The position numbers and the translations under genes were made by a program. Shown piece after piece: positions 25,601 to 39,200 of a stretch of DNA of 64,000 bases. Numbering within the stretch: position 1 is the first letter of the stretch; each line of letters opens with the position of its first letter. The DNA comes from Motacilla alba alba. Its lineage: Eukaryota > Chordata > Aves > Passeriformes > Motacillidae. The notes beneath the pieces are model-generated. The model made no database searches and had not been told where the DNA came from. It was given only the letters and a program-made list of their open reading frames with translations. The DNA is taken from contig NC_052028.1 in NCBI RefSeq assembly GCF_015832195.1, forward strand, positions 4,321,501-4,385,500, given 5' to 3'.

Positions 25601-27276
25601 CTTACAAATCTGGAGTTAATACTGCAGCAGTAACAGAAATCAATTCTGAACTGCCTAAACCAGGAAATATTATTTTGTAATTACTGCATTTTGGTATCAA
25701 TTGGGGCCTCCAGCAGCAAACCACGAGCAGCTCCTGGTGAGGCTCACAAGCACGAGGACATAAGTGCATGCAGGTGGATGTGCACTTAGCAAACATCCTG
25801 CTTGGGTCACCGAGAAGGGAAGGTTTATAAACCAACAGCCAGGGCCAGGCTTCCACAGCGTGCATAAACCCACTTAATCCCTCTATTTGCAGGGCTCCTC
25901 AGAGCCCCTAACAAAGTAAAGCCATTTAAACAGGAGAGCCTTACTGTAATCAGTTCAGGACAGATCACATGGCCTTGTATGAAATCCTTCATGACTATGG
26001 GTGAGAGGACAGCCCAGGGGATTTCCTGCAGTTTGCTGTACCCACAGCAGCAGCTCACTGCACCAGGAACAACGGCAGCACCTGAATCACTCAGGGCCAT
26101 CATGTCAGCTCCTCTTACAGCCACAGCCTGAGCCACCAAACCCTGAAAAACACCCTACCAGCCCTGTTGAGCTCAACCCCTTCCCTCCTGCACTCACAGG
26201 TACACAGCAGCTGTGAGGCAGACAAGCCCTTGGGCAAGAAGCCAAGCCAGAGGACACAATAATGAGTTGTGGCAGATACTTCCATTCATCCCATTTCTCT
26301 TACAAAGCCAAACAACTTTTTAACCCAGCATTTTGCAGGAGATGCTCAGAGTCAGGTTTTATTTTCAATGGCTTCTGTTTATTTATTTTTTACACAGCAT
26401 ATATTCATTTCTTGTTTGAATAAAACTCACTGCTCATTATGCGCCAGGATGTGCTACACAGACCAGGATGAGCTAAAGGCACCTCAATTCCAGCTGTGAC
26501 ACTGGCCTTCTGTGCACACGGAGTTTTGAGGAACTCAAACTTCCAGCAGAGCTGCTACTGGAACTCAGAAGGCTGCTGCAAGAATCACTGCCAGGAGGCT
26601 CCACACGATGACATACAAGCTTCTTTGTTTTTAATGAGGTCATCTCATTCTCAAGACAGACGATGATTATTTTTAAACTTCAGCACAGAAAAACCTATCA
26701 CTTTGCTGTAGTCCTAGAAAATTTGTCTGCAATCTCCTCCTCACAGAAGCTTTTAAAAATAGACACCTACACATTTATTACTCAACTTGGTGATCCAGCC
26801 CTCAAACACACCAGGGCCATTCGTCACTATAGTAACTATTTTCCCTGGGAGCATCTTCTCTCACCGCAGGGAGGATTGCCTTTGGAGGCTGCAGGTGTGG
26901 CAGTGAATGTTTTATGATCTTGCTGGCAAAGCTTTTCTCAACCCACCTCCACACACCTGCGCACGATGAAATGCTCCCTTGGATTCCCACTCCAACAGCA
27001 GTTTAGGAAACAGGCAATGGGAACACCGCATCCCCAACAGCATCCTCAGCAGGGACACAGCAGTGACACAGCAGGCAGCTCCAGACCAAGTGACACCTCA
27101 GTGGCACCAAAACCTCACCAGCTGCAGGGGAGCTGGAGGGGGAGACCTCTACACCCAGAGGAGCAGAAAGGCCCAGGTCAGGACCACCATTAGCAGAGGG
27201 GAACCATGAACACCAATGTGCTTGCCAGGTAGCACGGAGAAGCTTTCAGAAGTAATCACAGATTTCAGAAGCTTCT

Positions 27277-27304
27277 TAACTATACTCCAAGGAGAGTATA
27301 GTTA
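27277..27304. repeat. Perfect 11-bp inverted repeat with 6-base loop
   Basis: The arm TAACTATACTC (27277-27287) is matched exactly by GAGTATAGTTA (27294-27304) around the loop CAAGGA. The palindrome AGAAGCTTCT abuts it at 27268-27277. It lies in unique sequence of WWC1 intron 1, with no known function. Confidence 0.85.
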
Positions 27305-30300
27305 TGAGAGATCAAACACAACATTTCACAGTTTGGAAGAGAGACATTATGCCAAAACCCACACAAACGCCCAGTCACCTTAAACTTCTGGTTACCTCAA
27401 GCATATGTCATTTCAGTTACTGCCGGTGTGTGGTCCTGGTCTTGCTGTGATAAAGGATTACTGGGAACAGAATTACACTCTTACAGTAAAATGGGGTCAA
27501 CTCTGAGAAAAAAAATTTGCCTAAACTACTCAAGAACTCAGTGATGTTTTCTGGCCGGGCCGTGAGGGTAACCTCTGTATCTCATTAAGGTGATCTTGAG
27601 TTGTGTGTAATTTGCCAATTAGACCCTTTGCTGCTTTCACATGTGCAGGTAACATTTAAATTCTTCCTTTATACAGAAATTAGTCACATACTGCCCAAGT
27701 AGATTCTCCACAAAGGAGATCAGGAGATACCAAAGGCACCTGAAAGTCAGGCACCAGTCTGTATTTCAGGTATTCTGAACATAAATGCATTTACACATTT
27801 CTATTAGTCAAACAGTTTCACAGAAGCATCAATCTATATAATACATGGGGTTTATGACCCCACCAGGCACAAAAAGTATGCCTAGAGCATCAGTACAGTC
27901 AGCTGCTTGCTTGTTCCACACATTTCTGCAAAGGCCTGCATGTTTACAAGCTCTACTCTGCGCACACTGACAGTCTGTTTGTCTGTGTATGTCTCTTCAG
28001 TGCAGATCATTTACCTCTGGAAGCAAAGAACAACGAAGTTATTTGCAAAGACAAGGCTATCAAAAACCACTTGCACATTTTAGATCATTCCCAGTGATTA
28101 ACAAACCGGTTCTGCAAGCAGGAGGTCAGTCATACCTTCTTAATCACTCAAATGCAAAAATTCCTGGGATAGTTCAAGGTTAAAAAGTCAAGAAATGGGA
28201 GATGAGGCTTCTCACAACATTAACTTGCCTGCCAGCCTCTATATCCTGCATGCTTTCCTGAACCAATTAAGCAGAAAAGATATAAAAGTGTAAGGAACAA
28301 CTTGATGAGAACAGTACAACACTACTGAATTAAAAGCATGCAGGAGTTGGAATTTAACCATGCAAGTAATTCAAACATCTTTAATTTTAAATAGCTGACA
28401 TTGGTTTTTAAGTTTGCTTTCAGTTCTTCTAGGATGAAAAGCAGTCTTGCCACAAGCACAGCCTGAGCAGATTAACTAAAACTAAGTCAGCTTTCTCTTC
28501 ACTTGGAAGCTCAACTGTTCTTGAATAAGGGGACTGGTCACTTCAGAGTATGGGGAAAATTGCCTACCAAGCATCCAGAGTAGTCAGACTAGTTCCCTGA
28601 CATATCTGGGAGATTATGAACTGGAAGGCTCTGTCTCTGCTCTTACAGCCTGCATTCCTGCTTCCCTGAAAGGCTGCCTAGTGTGGGTGGCAGCAGTTTA
28701 TATTGGCAAGATGCCTCGAGATAAGGTGTATAGGACAAACTCCCCCCACAGTACAGCTCCTAGAGCAGGGAATCAATAGCTACTGTCAGAAAAAGATAAA
28801 TATTTGAGATCTCAGCAAGGAGGCAAGTATGGAATAACTGCCCTACCTCAGCATTCAGGAACACGTGCAGTGCAGTGAGCACTGGGCTGACCATCCAGGC
28901 AGGAATGATGGGGAAGAGATTTGGGACAACTGGGCTTCATCAGACACTGAATTTACACTTCATGCACAGTGCTTACAAACCTGAATTCTTTCAGAAAAAA
29001 GCATGTACTTCTCACCAGCATCTGTGAACAGCAAATTCCTCCTGCAACAGCTGCCTCTTGTCAGCTCCTGTGCCCTTTATTCACATGACATTTGAAGTGG
29101 GAAGATAGACAACCCCAGGGTGGCCTCACTGGACTCATCTCATCTCCCCAGTGTAGAAAACAAGCATTGCTAGTATGAAGCCTATTTAGAAAGGACAAGG
29201 GATGCACAGGAGTTTATTTTACATGCACATGGTTGGTGTGCTGCTCCCTGGTTCACCTCCTGCCAGCACTGGGCTAACTGCTCATCCATACAGCAGCTTT
29301 GGTAGGGCTGCCTGCTTGCTATTTTTGCATGATAAATGTTCTGACTGAGGTATAGAGCTATCTGATGGTCCCAATGCCCAACAGCAACACTGGCAGGCTC
29401 TCTGGTCTGCACCCCTTGCAGAACACAGTCTATGAAAGCAGCAGGGCATCACCAGAGCATCTTCTGCTCCTTGCCCTAAGTCACACCAGCTGCAGGCACT
29501 CAGCTCTTCTGCAGTGTCTGAAACCATTACTGCATGGCTCTGATCTGACATCAGCCTGCCGCCTTGGAAATCTGGCCAGATAGAGCAGAAGCCTGCTACA
29601 CAGAGGAAACTACCAAGCCACATGAACCCCCGAGGGGCCTCAGGACACTCACAGGGCCCTTTCAATGCCATTGTAAACTCAGCAGTACCAAGTATGGACA
29701 GCAGTATTTCTGGCTGCCTGCAAGAATCAGAGCAGATGCCTGGTCGAGATGATGTCAGAGCAGTGGAGAACACAGAACAAAAATCCTTCTGCTTGCAAAG
29801 CAGCTGTGAATTCCAGATACAGAACACTCACCGGAGCATAAGCACAGCCCTGCAGACTGCCATCCATGCCATTCCTTCAAGAGTGGCAAACCAAAACTAT
29901 TTCAACAGGCTCAGCCTTGTGAATTAGCAATGAGGACAGCCTTTGGAAGCATTGCAACTCACTTCTGATCCAAAGAGGAGAAAGCCCAGGTTGCACAGCC
30001 CTCAGCTCATGAATGCAGCACTTGGAATTCACAATATGAGCTTTACAATCTACTGCTGCTGCTGAAGGTGTTGAGGCAATGTGTTCTCAGATCCTGAAAA
30101 GCCATACTGAATAAAAATGAATAGAAATGTCAGAATAAGAAGAAATTTCCAGAACAACCTTCTGAGGGTAAAGCTTTAGGAGATGTAGAGTTAGAAGGTA
30201 AGAGTATAAAATTAATAGGTTTAGTATCTTTTTCATCCAAAGTAACAAAGCCTTGATTTACCATGTAGTTAAGCCACAAAAAAAATCAAGCCAAACTGTG

Positions 30301-32689
30301 TTTATAGGCAGAACTGTACAAAGCACTAAACATAGCTCAGTACTTCACACGTTGCAAGGGAGTCGATACAAATCAACAACTATTGAAGGCTGCTCACGCA
30401 TCTGAGGACAGCAAAAGTGAGATTTGCATCACCAAGTGAGTTTGATTGATTTACTCTCACAAACATCGTTTATTTTTAATGATCCACTATGAATATATTT
30501 TGCCAACAGATCAAATTTGTGTTAACATGGAAGTTATAATGCCACTTGCTCTCTTGCATTCCCCTTTCCCATCTATCTTGGATAGTTTAAAGCCCACTTA
30601 ACAGTCCTTCTGCCAGCTCAGAAAAGGCACAAACCAGCTGAGGATTTGGTTTTTCAGTTATTTCTCAGTTCAAAACAGACAGCATTTCTTTCCACTAGGC
30701 AGAGACTCAGCATACATATCACTTTATCACTGCTGCTCACACTTCATGCTCTAGGTATGTGCCAGAGACACACCTTACATAGTCTCATTATTAATATTTA
30801 GCTACTCTTTTACTTTAGTTTATGACCAAGAGCACAGGAACCTCCTTCCTTCCAAAGGAACAATCTTCCTCCTTCCAGTATACCCTGGTGAAGGTGGCTA
30901 AACTCACAGATTGTTTGTATCTTTTTGCTGTCTCTGTATTCCCACTTTTCCCATACCTGTGCAGTAGGTATGTGCCTCAGTCAAGCTCCTGGCTGGTCTG
31001 ACAGCAGAGACACCCGTGTCACTAGCACCATCCTAGCTGTTCCACACTACAAAATGAAGAGCACTTAACAGGGTGCATTTCATCCCAGCTTTACCAGCCA
31101 GATAACCCCAAAGAAAAAGGCCAGAGATGCCAGATTTGTCTTAAGCATTGTGGCAAACAAAAGCTGAAGGTGTGGCATGAAGCTCAGAGCACTGAAGAAG
31201 CTGGCAAGCCAGGCCACCAGCTTTGGCAGAAAAAGTGTGCTCACACCATGCTGTGCTTTGTTCAGAAGCAGGCTCTGGACACGCAGCACATCCTCTGTAA
31301 TCTCACTGGATACAGCACATGCCAGCCTACACCAACCCTGGCAACTCTGCCACTCAACACAACCAAGTACTGTTTCCACAGGAGCATCAGAGGAGGTGGC
31401 ATGGCTACTCATGTCACTCCTCAGCAAGCTGATTCAGCTACTCAACAGGGAAACAAGTCCTCGTGTACTACAGCAACGGGACTTTCCCCATCAGCAAGGG
31501 CAAGTTCCACCTCCCTTGGGTGAGTTCCAGCCTCCCTTGGGCTGAGGCCACCCCATTCCACAAGACATAAAAACAAATGTCCCAAGGTCATTAGTACGCA
31601 TCCAAATTCCTAGATCCTCTAAAATTGAAAAAAAATTCAGAACTTGTTAAGTGAGATAAGGTTTTATGCAAATGCTCTAAGCTAAGCATTTAGAAAGGAA
31701 TTATCGTAGACATCAGTAAATGCCTGAATTCCTCCAACAAAAAACACGCAAGGGTATGTTCCTATAGCCATGGAGAAAGACAGGTTTTATTCTATCCTTG
31801 TCAAGAGGGAAAAAAACCCCAGCACAAACCAATGAATTTTAAGTATCTGCTTCCAAAGCTGCAGTGCAGCCTCAGCAACAGAAGTGCCACAGTCAAGCTG
31901 TAACAATACTTAGATTTTACTCAGGAATGCAGCATTTTTCATTTTACAGCACATATTCATAGTAGTAAGTGTTGATTACTTTTTTGCACTGCAAGGATTG
32001 CTTTATTTGAACAGTGTCACTTTCCTGGGACATGCTTCAGGATTAGAAGCACCCAAAAAGCATCTTGGAAAAGGATCAATTTCTAGGAGATGCAGTTATT
32101 TAACCTGAATTAGCATGTGACTGTACAAGTGCATGCGTTAGAGGAGGGGAGAGAGGGAGAATCGTGTTGGATCCACAGCACAAAGACATCAGCAACTGAG
32201 CTGATGGCTAAGGGTTCGTTGCTCCTGTAAAAAGCATCTCTCCCACCTCTCCCTACACAGCTTTTCCTTGCTCCTCTTCCCAGACCAGCAGCTCTGCACC
32301 ATCCAAGCCCTCCCAGGAACTGTTTCTGCTCAGGAACAGAGCAGCGCAGCACCCAGACCTTTCTGACCAGGGCATCCCCAGCTGGGCTAGGGGGACTCAG
32401 CAGTCCACAGCGTGCCAGGGACAGAGGAGTGTTGGAAGCAGAAGCAGCACAGGGGAAAACCACAAACCCCCTTGCTGGCTGGGATGAGCTATCTGGCTGC
32501 TCACCCAATTTCTGAGCACCAAACTCACAGATGAGCTTCACCTGCCACGGAATCATAATTAAACCTGGTCCTCTCAAGTGGCCCATCTTCTCCAGCTGCC
32601 AGAGCTAGCCCTGCTACTGCCTTCAGGCTCGTTATTACTTATAAATGCATGGAAACAGTCAAAGGCAGAAGCCGATCCCTTCGATTGGC

Positions 32690-33260
32690 ACAGCCTGAGC
32701 CCACGGCGGCGCTGGGGGGACAGCCGGGCTGAGGGAAGGCGTCTCCCGGAGCCGCGGCCGCAGCGCTCGCTGCCAGCCCGGCCGGCCGGGCGCTGTGCGC
32801 GGGCAATTCGCTCCCTCACTGCACCTTTTCATCTCGATAAGGATTTTCAAGGTCACGCTCGCTGCCCTGCTGCCGGCTCCTCCCCGGCTCCAATGAAATC
32901 CCAAGCACGCAGCCCTGGGCCCCGGTGTCTCCCGGACACCGGCTCAACCTGTCGCGTTCCTCCGGGCAGCACAGCCCGGCCTTGCCCTGCCGGCATCGCT
33001 GTGCTCCCGGCCCAGAAACTGCTCAGTGCCTGTGCTGCAGGGCCGGGAGAGCTGTGCAGCGAACCTCGTCACCTCGGCGATTAACACTCCTCAATTAAAC
33101 ACTGCAAATAAAAGCGGGCTCCAGTCCGGGCCGGTGCCTCACCGAAGCCACGGGCTGCCGCGGTGGCGCAGGCTGCGCGCACTGTCGCGCTTGGCTGCAC
33201 CATCTGCTGAGCCTGCCTTCGAGGGCACTGCGGGGGGACTGCCTCGGGGACAGCCCCTGT
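32690..33260. promoter_or_regulatory. CpG-rich block inside WWC1 intron 1
   Basis: CpG density jumps from intronic background at about 32690 (CCCACGGCGGCGCTGGGG) and falls away after about 33260. GC-rich words such as GCCGCGGCCGCAGCG and CCCGGCCGGCCGGGCG occur. No exon with homology to WWC1 is present. It could be an intragenic promoter, an enhancer or an orphan CpG island. A complex alternative promoter system, including intragenic starts, has been described for human KIBRA, which makes an alternative promoter plausible, but position and strand here are not established. Confidence 0.55.
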
Positions 33261-36200
33261 CCCCAGAGCAGCCAGCCAAACCGGCCCAGCAGCAGCAGCC
33301 AAGGGGAAAAGAAGAGCTGCTGGCAGCCCAGGGCTCAGCGACAGGCAGAGGTGGTGGCACTGGGCCTGGGAAGCCTTTCTCCTGCGGGCACAGGGCATGC
33401 AGCCCCCTCTCTTGTGCCCAGCAGCCATCGCTACGTGGAGACAAGCAGCTTAGGGACCCGCATACACTCCCTACACCACACAGGGTTTTTAGGGGGCTAC
33501 CGGAGAATCATACGTGCTGCCAGCTTACAAAGCCAGCTAATTATACAATCTGTTAAGCATGTATGCGCACACAACAGTGCTTTGAGTCATTAGAGGACGG
33601 GATTTATACTTCACTGCACGCATCTTGCTCTTTGTGAGTGCGTGCCTGGATACAGCCAAAAGGAACACAAGTATCTGGAATGTCTGCAGCTCGCAGGCCA
33701 GCGCATCTGAATACAAAGCTGAGCCCTGCGAGGCTCACGCTGGCTGCTGTGACCCTCGGCTGCACACATCGCTTCCCCAAAGAGGCTAAAATCCTTACTC
33801 CCTCTTTTATCACGCTGAGCATCTGGCAGCAGGCTGCAGCACAATGTTGAACCCGTATCCCGAAGATGTTAAGAGGGGTGCTAGGGAGGACACGGCAGCA
33901 GTGCAGGTGATGGGCTGTGAGGACAAAGAGCCCACAGCGGGGCTGTCCCCGGTTCATCCCGGCAGAAGGGGATCGCGGTTCCTATGGCAGCAGCCACTCC
34001 TCCAGGGCCGAGCCCACGCCAGATGGAGAGCCCTGTCCTAGGTGTTTGCCAGACAGAGCATGCTGCAGCACACCAGAGATGTCTGTTCCCTTCAGCCATC
34101 ACCAGTTCATTTACTGGTGCCCGGTTTTGCTCTGCAAGGCAGCAGCTCTCCCCAGAGCACCCCAGGTGAAGCAACAGCAGCCCCGGGTCTGTGGCTCATA
34201 CCAAGGCTCCCCTCCACGCTGCATGTGGCCAAAACAGCCAGGGGCTTTTAATGCAAAAACTGAGAGCAATAGCTATGCTTTTCATGGATTATATTATGTT
34301 TCTGGCAATTCTTGAATTTCTTCTGCTGAGGATTTCAATTCAGGTTCCCAAATCTCTAAATATACATAACATGCTCTAACCACTGCAGCTGGCTTCATCC
34401 ACATGGCACAGCTACATCCTATGGCCAGCCCCATCCTAAGCAATCACATATCTACAGTTTATGCTATACTTTCAAAAGGATGTATTTGGCACAGAATTTT
34501 CCATTTTTAATGGCCTATTATTTAATGTGAACTCCAAAATAGGATTTTAAGCATTTGGTGCAGAATGCACAGAATATTATTTTGGAGTTTTGTAACAAGT
34601 CAAGCCAAACCACCTCCGTTTTCACATGTTTTTCTTCCCTGCAAGTTGAGGGAACCAGCAGAAGGCACAAATCTGTAAGAGTTTCAGCTTTGTCTTGGAA
34701 AATACAAGTTGGTCAAAATGAGCTCTTAAAATCTAGTAGAGGCCACACAAACCTGGCATAGTAGAAAATCACTTTTCTTTCTATTGTGCCATATCAAGCC
34801 TCAGCTCCTGCTGATCTGTAACAAGGTATTTTCTTTCAGTTTTCAGGGGATGTAGTCAGGAAAAGAAGATGGTGAGCTACACCTATGCTCTCCTCACAAA
34901 AATAAGCCCTCTTTGTAGCCTAGCAAACAAGTTGCAGGATCTGCAAGTGCTTAAAGGCACAAGACATTTCACTCCTGAGATTTTTCTTGTGAGGCCTGGA
35001 ATACCCCAGGTCACTAGTACCTTCCCCTGAATTTAGAAAGCAAAGTTCTGAAAAACAAGCTACCTCAAAGTCTATGGATAATTCAATTTTTTAATAGATG
35101 ACACTTAGACATTCCTGTCCAGCTTACCTCAGTTGTGCTTTCCCTTCTTCCATCCAAATAAAAAAAGGAAAAAAGCTGTTGGTTTTTTTTTCCAGACAGT
35201 GTAAAATAGTATTTCTTGCCAAGGTCCCTCAGTAACACTTTTTCTCCATCACTATCAGGTTTCGTAGCCTTTATATATGCCAAGGGATAAGGAGCAGCTG
35301 AATCAGTCAGTCTCCCTCAGTCTAAACCAGTATATGTTGCAAGACACTTGAGGTAAAACTAAAGCAGCTGGGGAGGGGAAAGTGTTATCTGAACACCCAC
35401 TCCTCTGTGGGCACAGAAAAGGAGGAGTTCGGGAGTACAGCCTGCACACACCATGTGTGCTGCTCTCCAGGCAAACCACACCAGACACTCTGCAAATCCT
35501 GTTGCTTGATCTGGCCTCAGCTGAAGCTTGTTTGTAACTCACTGAAGCTGCTCCAATACAAGCATCACTGTTGCTCAAGGCAATTACCTAAAATATCTCA
35601 GCTATTCATTTCCATCCTTACGTCAAAGCTGTGTTTAATGGATCTGACACTGTGCCTTACAGTACACCTGCTATGAGGCAAGCCATCATGAGAGCTTACA
35701 TGTTTGAAATTTGCTGCTAAACTCACTACTACTTCACCATCAGCACATGAATGAAATGCAACTCCCATGCCAGTATTTTTTTTCAGCAGTTTCACTGTGT
35801 TACCCTTTTTATTCATTTCTACCCAAACGCTGATCTACAGCACCAAAGCAGGATTCACAACATGCATATTAACTTACTCCCACCAGCTCAGCTAAATAAA
35901 TCATTATCCACAGTTCAGCTCACCTGCAAGGATCAAGATGAAATTCTCTGACGAACAAAGTACTCCTGCTGCCCTTGTCTAGTAAGTTAAATCTGATCTA
36001 CAGACTGATCCAGAGAGCCAACTTGCTATCAAGTTCCAAAATCAGTGATGAATCAGCCGAACTATTAAAAACACAGACCTTTGGGCAGAGGTGTTTGAAC
36101 ACTCCTGCTTTCCACTAATAATGTCCTTTGGTCAATGTCCTTCTAATAATTGCTAAATCAATGGCATAAACAGATGCTTCTACTGTTCCAAAGCACTGAA

Positions 36201-39200
36201 GACAAAGGGTGGTGACACTGCAGAAACCGCAGGGGTCAGGATGAATGAAATACTACACTGAAATTCCAGCAGCACTTCAGAGAAAATATTGTTTTGCTAG
36301 ACTCCCAAGCAACTACACGGTGAGCAAGGCCAACAAGCAGGTAAAATGGTGCCTCCAGTTCTGCATGCAGGAGGCACAGGGAGGACATGCAGGAGGCAGC
36401 ACATACCTTTTCAGGTGTCACCTTCACCGTGTCGCAGCAGATGGAATTACAGCCCGCAGCGCAGCGCTGAGAAAGCATCAATCTGATATTTAAGCTGTCT
36501 GCTTTGAAAGACAAACTGCAAGTGACACAGCTGCCTGGCTGAACCCACACTCGCCACCCGTGGTGCCAGGCAAGCACAGCACAACTGCACTGACAGCAGC
36601 TCAGGAGCGAGCTGTGACTTCCAGGGGAACCATGCTTGGCAGGAAGGTCACTCCCTCCTCAACTTGTCACTGCTGCCAGATAGTCCTTGGGCTGTTCCAA
36701 CTTACTGCAGCAGCAGAAACTGTGCCCAAAAAAAGAGGGAGCAGTTTTTTGCATGCCAGCAAAATCAGTGAGGAGTCAGATGGGCACCCGGGCTAAAGGA
36801 ATGGCCACCTCCCACAGCAGGATGGCTCAGTGGCTCCTCAGCCTGCTCCAGCCCTGCCAGTGGGACTTGTGCTCAGGCCCACAGCCAGAACTAACCCCTA
36901 GGGCAAAGATTTTTACTTCTTCCACCAGCAAAAATGCAAGTGGTCACAATACTGTAAGAAATGGTTCACTGCAACCTTCTGAGGTCAATCCAGAGGCAAC
37001 CACTTATCATTACTAAAACAGGGGAAATCAAATTCACCTGCCATCCAGCCTCTACCTGTATAGCACTCTTTTAAAACATGGGATTGTTGATAACTTTACC
37101 TCTTCTAGCTTTCCTCATCAACATATAATAAAAAATACTGGCATGAAACCAGCTCATACATCTGGTCACAGTAATCAGAAACATCAGAAACATCACAGCT
37201 CACACACCAGCCATTCCCCTGTGTGCATCTGAACTGCTTGGTGGGTGAAGTGCCCACCCTATAAAGCCAAGAAGTCACCAACTCAGGACTCGGCTTAAGG
37301 AGAACTGGGTTTGTTTAGCTCAGTTTTGTGCTTCTTACAGAACTACACCAATTCATATTCTTCAAGGACTCAGTGCTGTATCTTCACACGCATATGTGAC
37401 CAGCCACCAGCGTAGACACACTGGTGCTCTGAGAGGGCAGATGATACAAATTCTCAGTGCTCACTGTAAAAGCAGCAGCTTTTCACAGTTACCTGGAAAC
37501 ATTTCAAATCAGCTGAAGCACAGCTTTGTACAGCAGAACCCCCAGGCACGGGAGGGACAGTGCCTCTGCCACATGCCCCCTGATCACAGCACAAGACAGC
37601 AGCAGGGGATCCAGGGCTCTTCTCTGATCACCAAGGAGCAGAAACTACCTGTGACTGAATGAGAAAAACAAGTAAACAGGACTAAAAGGGCAATTTGCTA
37701 CACCTGTGCCAGCCAGAAAAATGCACTTATAGTCCTTAGTGAGTTGAGTGCACTGTTCTGTCTTCTTGTTCAGCTCAATCAAAGCATCCCACAGGTGAGC
37801 TGTTACAGAACAGGAGCAGGAAAACTAAATCAGACAACACAACTTTCAAAGAGGGACTAACCTCAGTGGTGAAGAAAGAACGTGAGAACTCTACTGGCTT
37901 CTCCCATCCAGCATCGATGTACTTTATATTCTCCCAACACAAAACTATGCACAAAGGATAAAGAGCTCATAAAGCTACAAAAAGGAGCAATTCCAAAATG
38001 TGCCATCAGGAACACCAGGCGAGCGCAGTAAGAAACACTTTGTGGTGGTCCACATACAAGAACAAACCACAGCGTTCCCAAAGAGTATACAGGGAATTGA
38101 CCCAGCTGGAACTGACCAGGCTTAGGTGCAGTTCTAGGAAGTGAGAAGAGCTCTGGTTCGTTGGTGATCATCCGTAGCAACACAAACACCAGCCACCACA
38201 GAGGCCCAGTGCCACGGGGCCACCACTCTGCTGCACAAGCAGAGCAGCTGGGGCTGTGCAGGGGACACTGTGTGGGGGCTGCCACTTCCAGCTGTGACAG
38301 GCTCCCGAGGAAGGTGAGGGCAGGCACAGAGCACAGAATCAAAAAGTCCCAATCCCATCCTATCACAGGTGTTGGAGGCACAGGCTGAGCTCTGTTTTCT
38401 CCAGGATGCCTGGCAGCTGCTGTCCCATTTCAGAGTATCATTCAGGGTGATGACTGACAGGCAAGATAAACCAGTTGCATCACCACACCCTGCCCAGGAA
38501 CGCAGCACTGGCACTGAGCATTCACCGCCTGCATTAAACAGTTACTCCATAGCAGCGTTTTTCCCTGTTCATGATGTTAGAAAGGATGTACTCCATCTAC
38601 AATACTTAAAGACTTTTGAAAACCAAAAGCATTGGCAATAACTATTCATATCCATCTCCTAGTGAAGAACTGCGGCTACATTCTTTAAAGGCAATTCACT
38701 TCCACTTGCACAAAGCTACTTATTTAAGACAGCTGCACTCCAAGCTGTTACTAGTTCAACTCTTTGCTTACCTGTGGGATATGAAAGTTTAGGTAAAGGT
38801 ATTTGACATTAAAATCAGTTGAGAAAAACATCCTAACAAGTTCTTAAGCCTATTTGCTTTTCTTAGCATGACAGGCTTTACAATATTTCTTACAATTCTC
38901 TGCTTCATGCTTTGTTCAAAACTTCCTGATTATACTAATAAAATAATGCCCAAAGCACACCAAAAATCTTTTAATAGAGTCAAAATTAAAGTATCGGATC
39001 TATTACACCACCCAGCCTTTCCCCTCCACTGGAGCAGCATTAGAGCCTTTGGACATCTCATTCCAACAAGCAGGTTATTTAGTTCTTGAGTTCGGAGTAA
39101 AGTATTTAATCACCAAAGGATTTGCAAATTACACATGAATATGCATGTAGCCCTTCTCACCATGACATAAATCCTATTGTATATTTATGAATGGATTGCT

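Noticed and set aside
31080..31545. Three overlapping frames of 115-122 codons in intron 1
   Set aside because: They lie in different frames and strands over the same bases, and none resembles a known protein or transposon.
32110..33556. Open frames of 115-176 codons in the intronic CpG-rich block as a possible nested gene
   Set aside because: Frames overlap on both strands and are Pro/Ala/Arg-rich with no domain; the block is better read as a CpG island.
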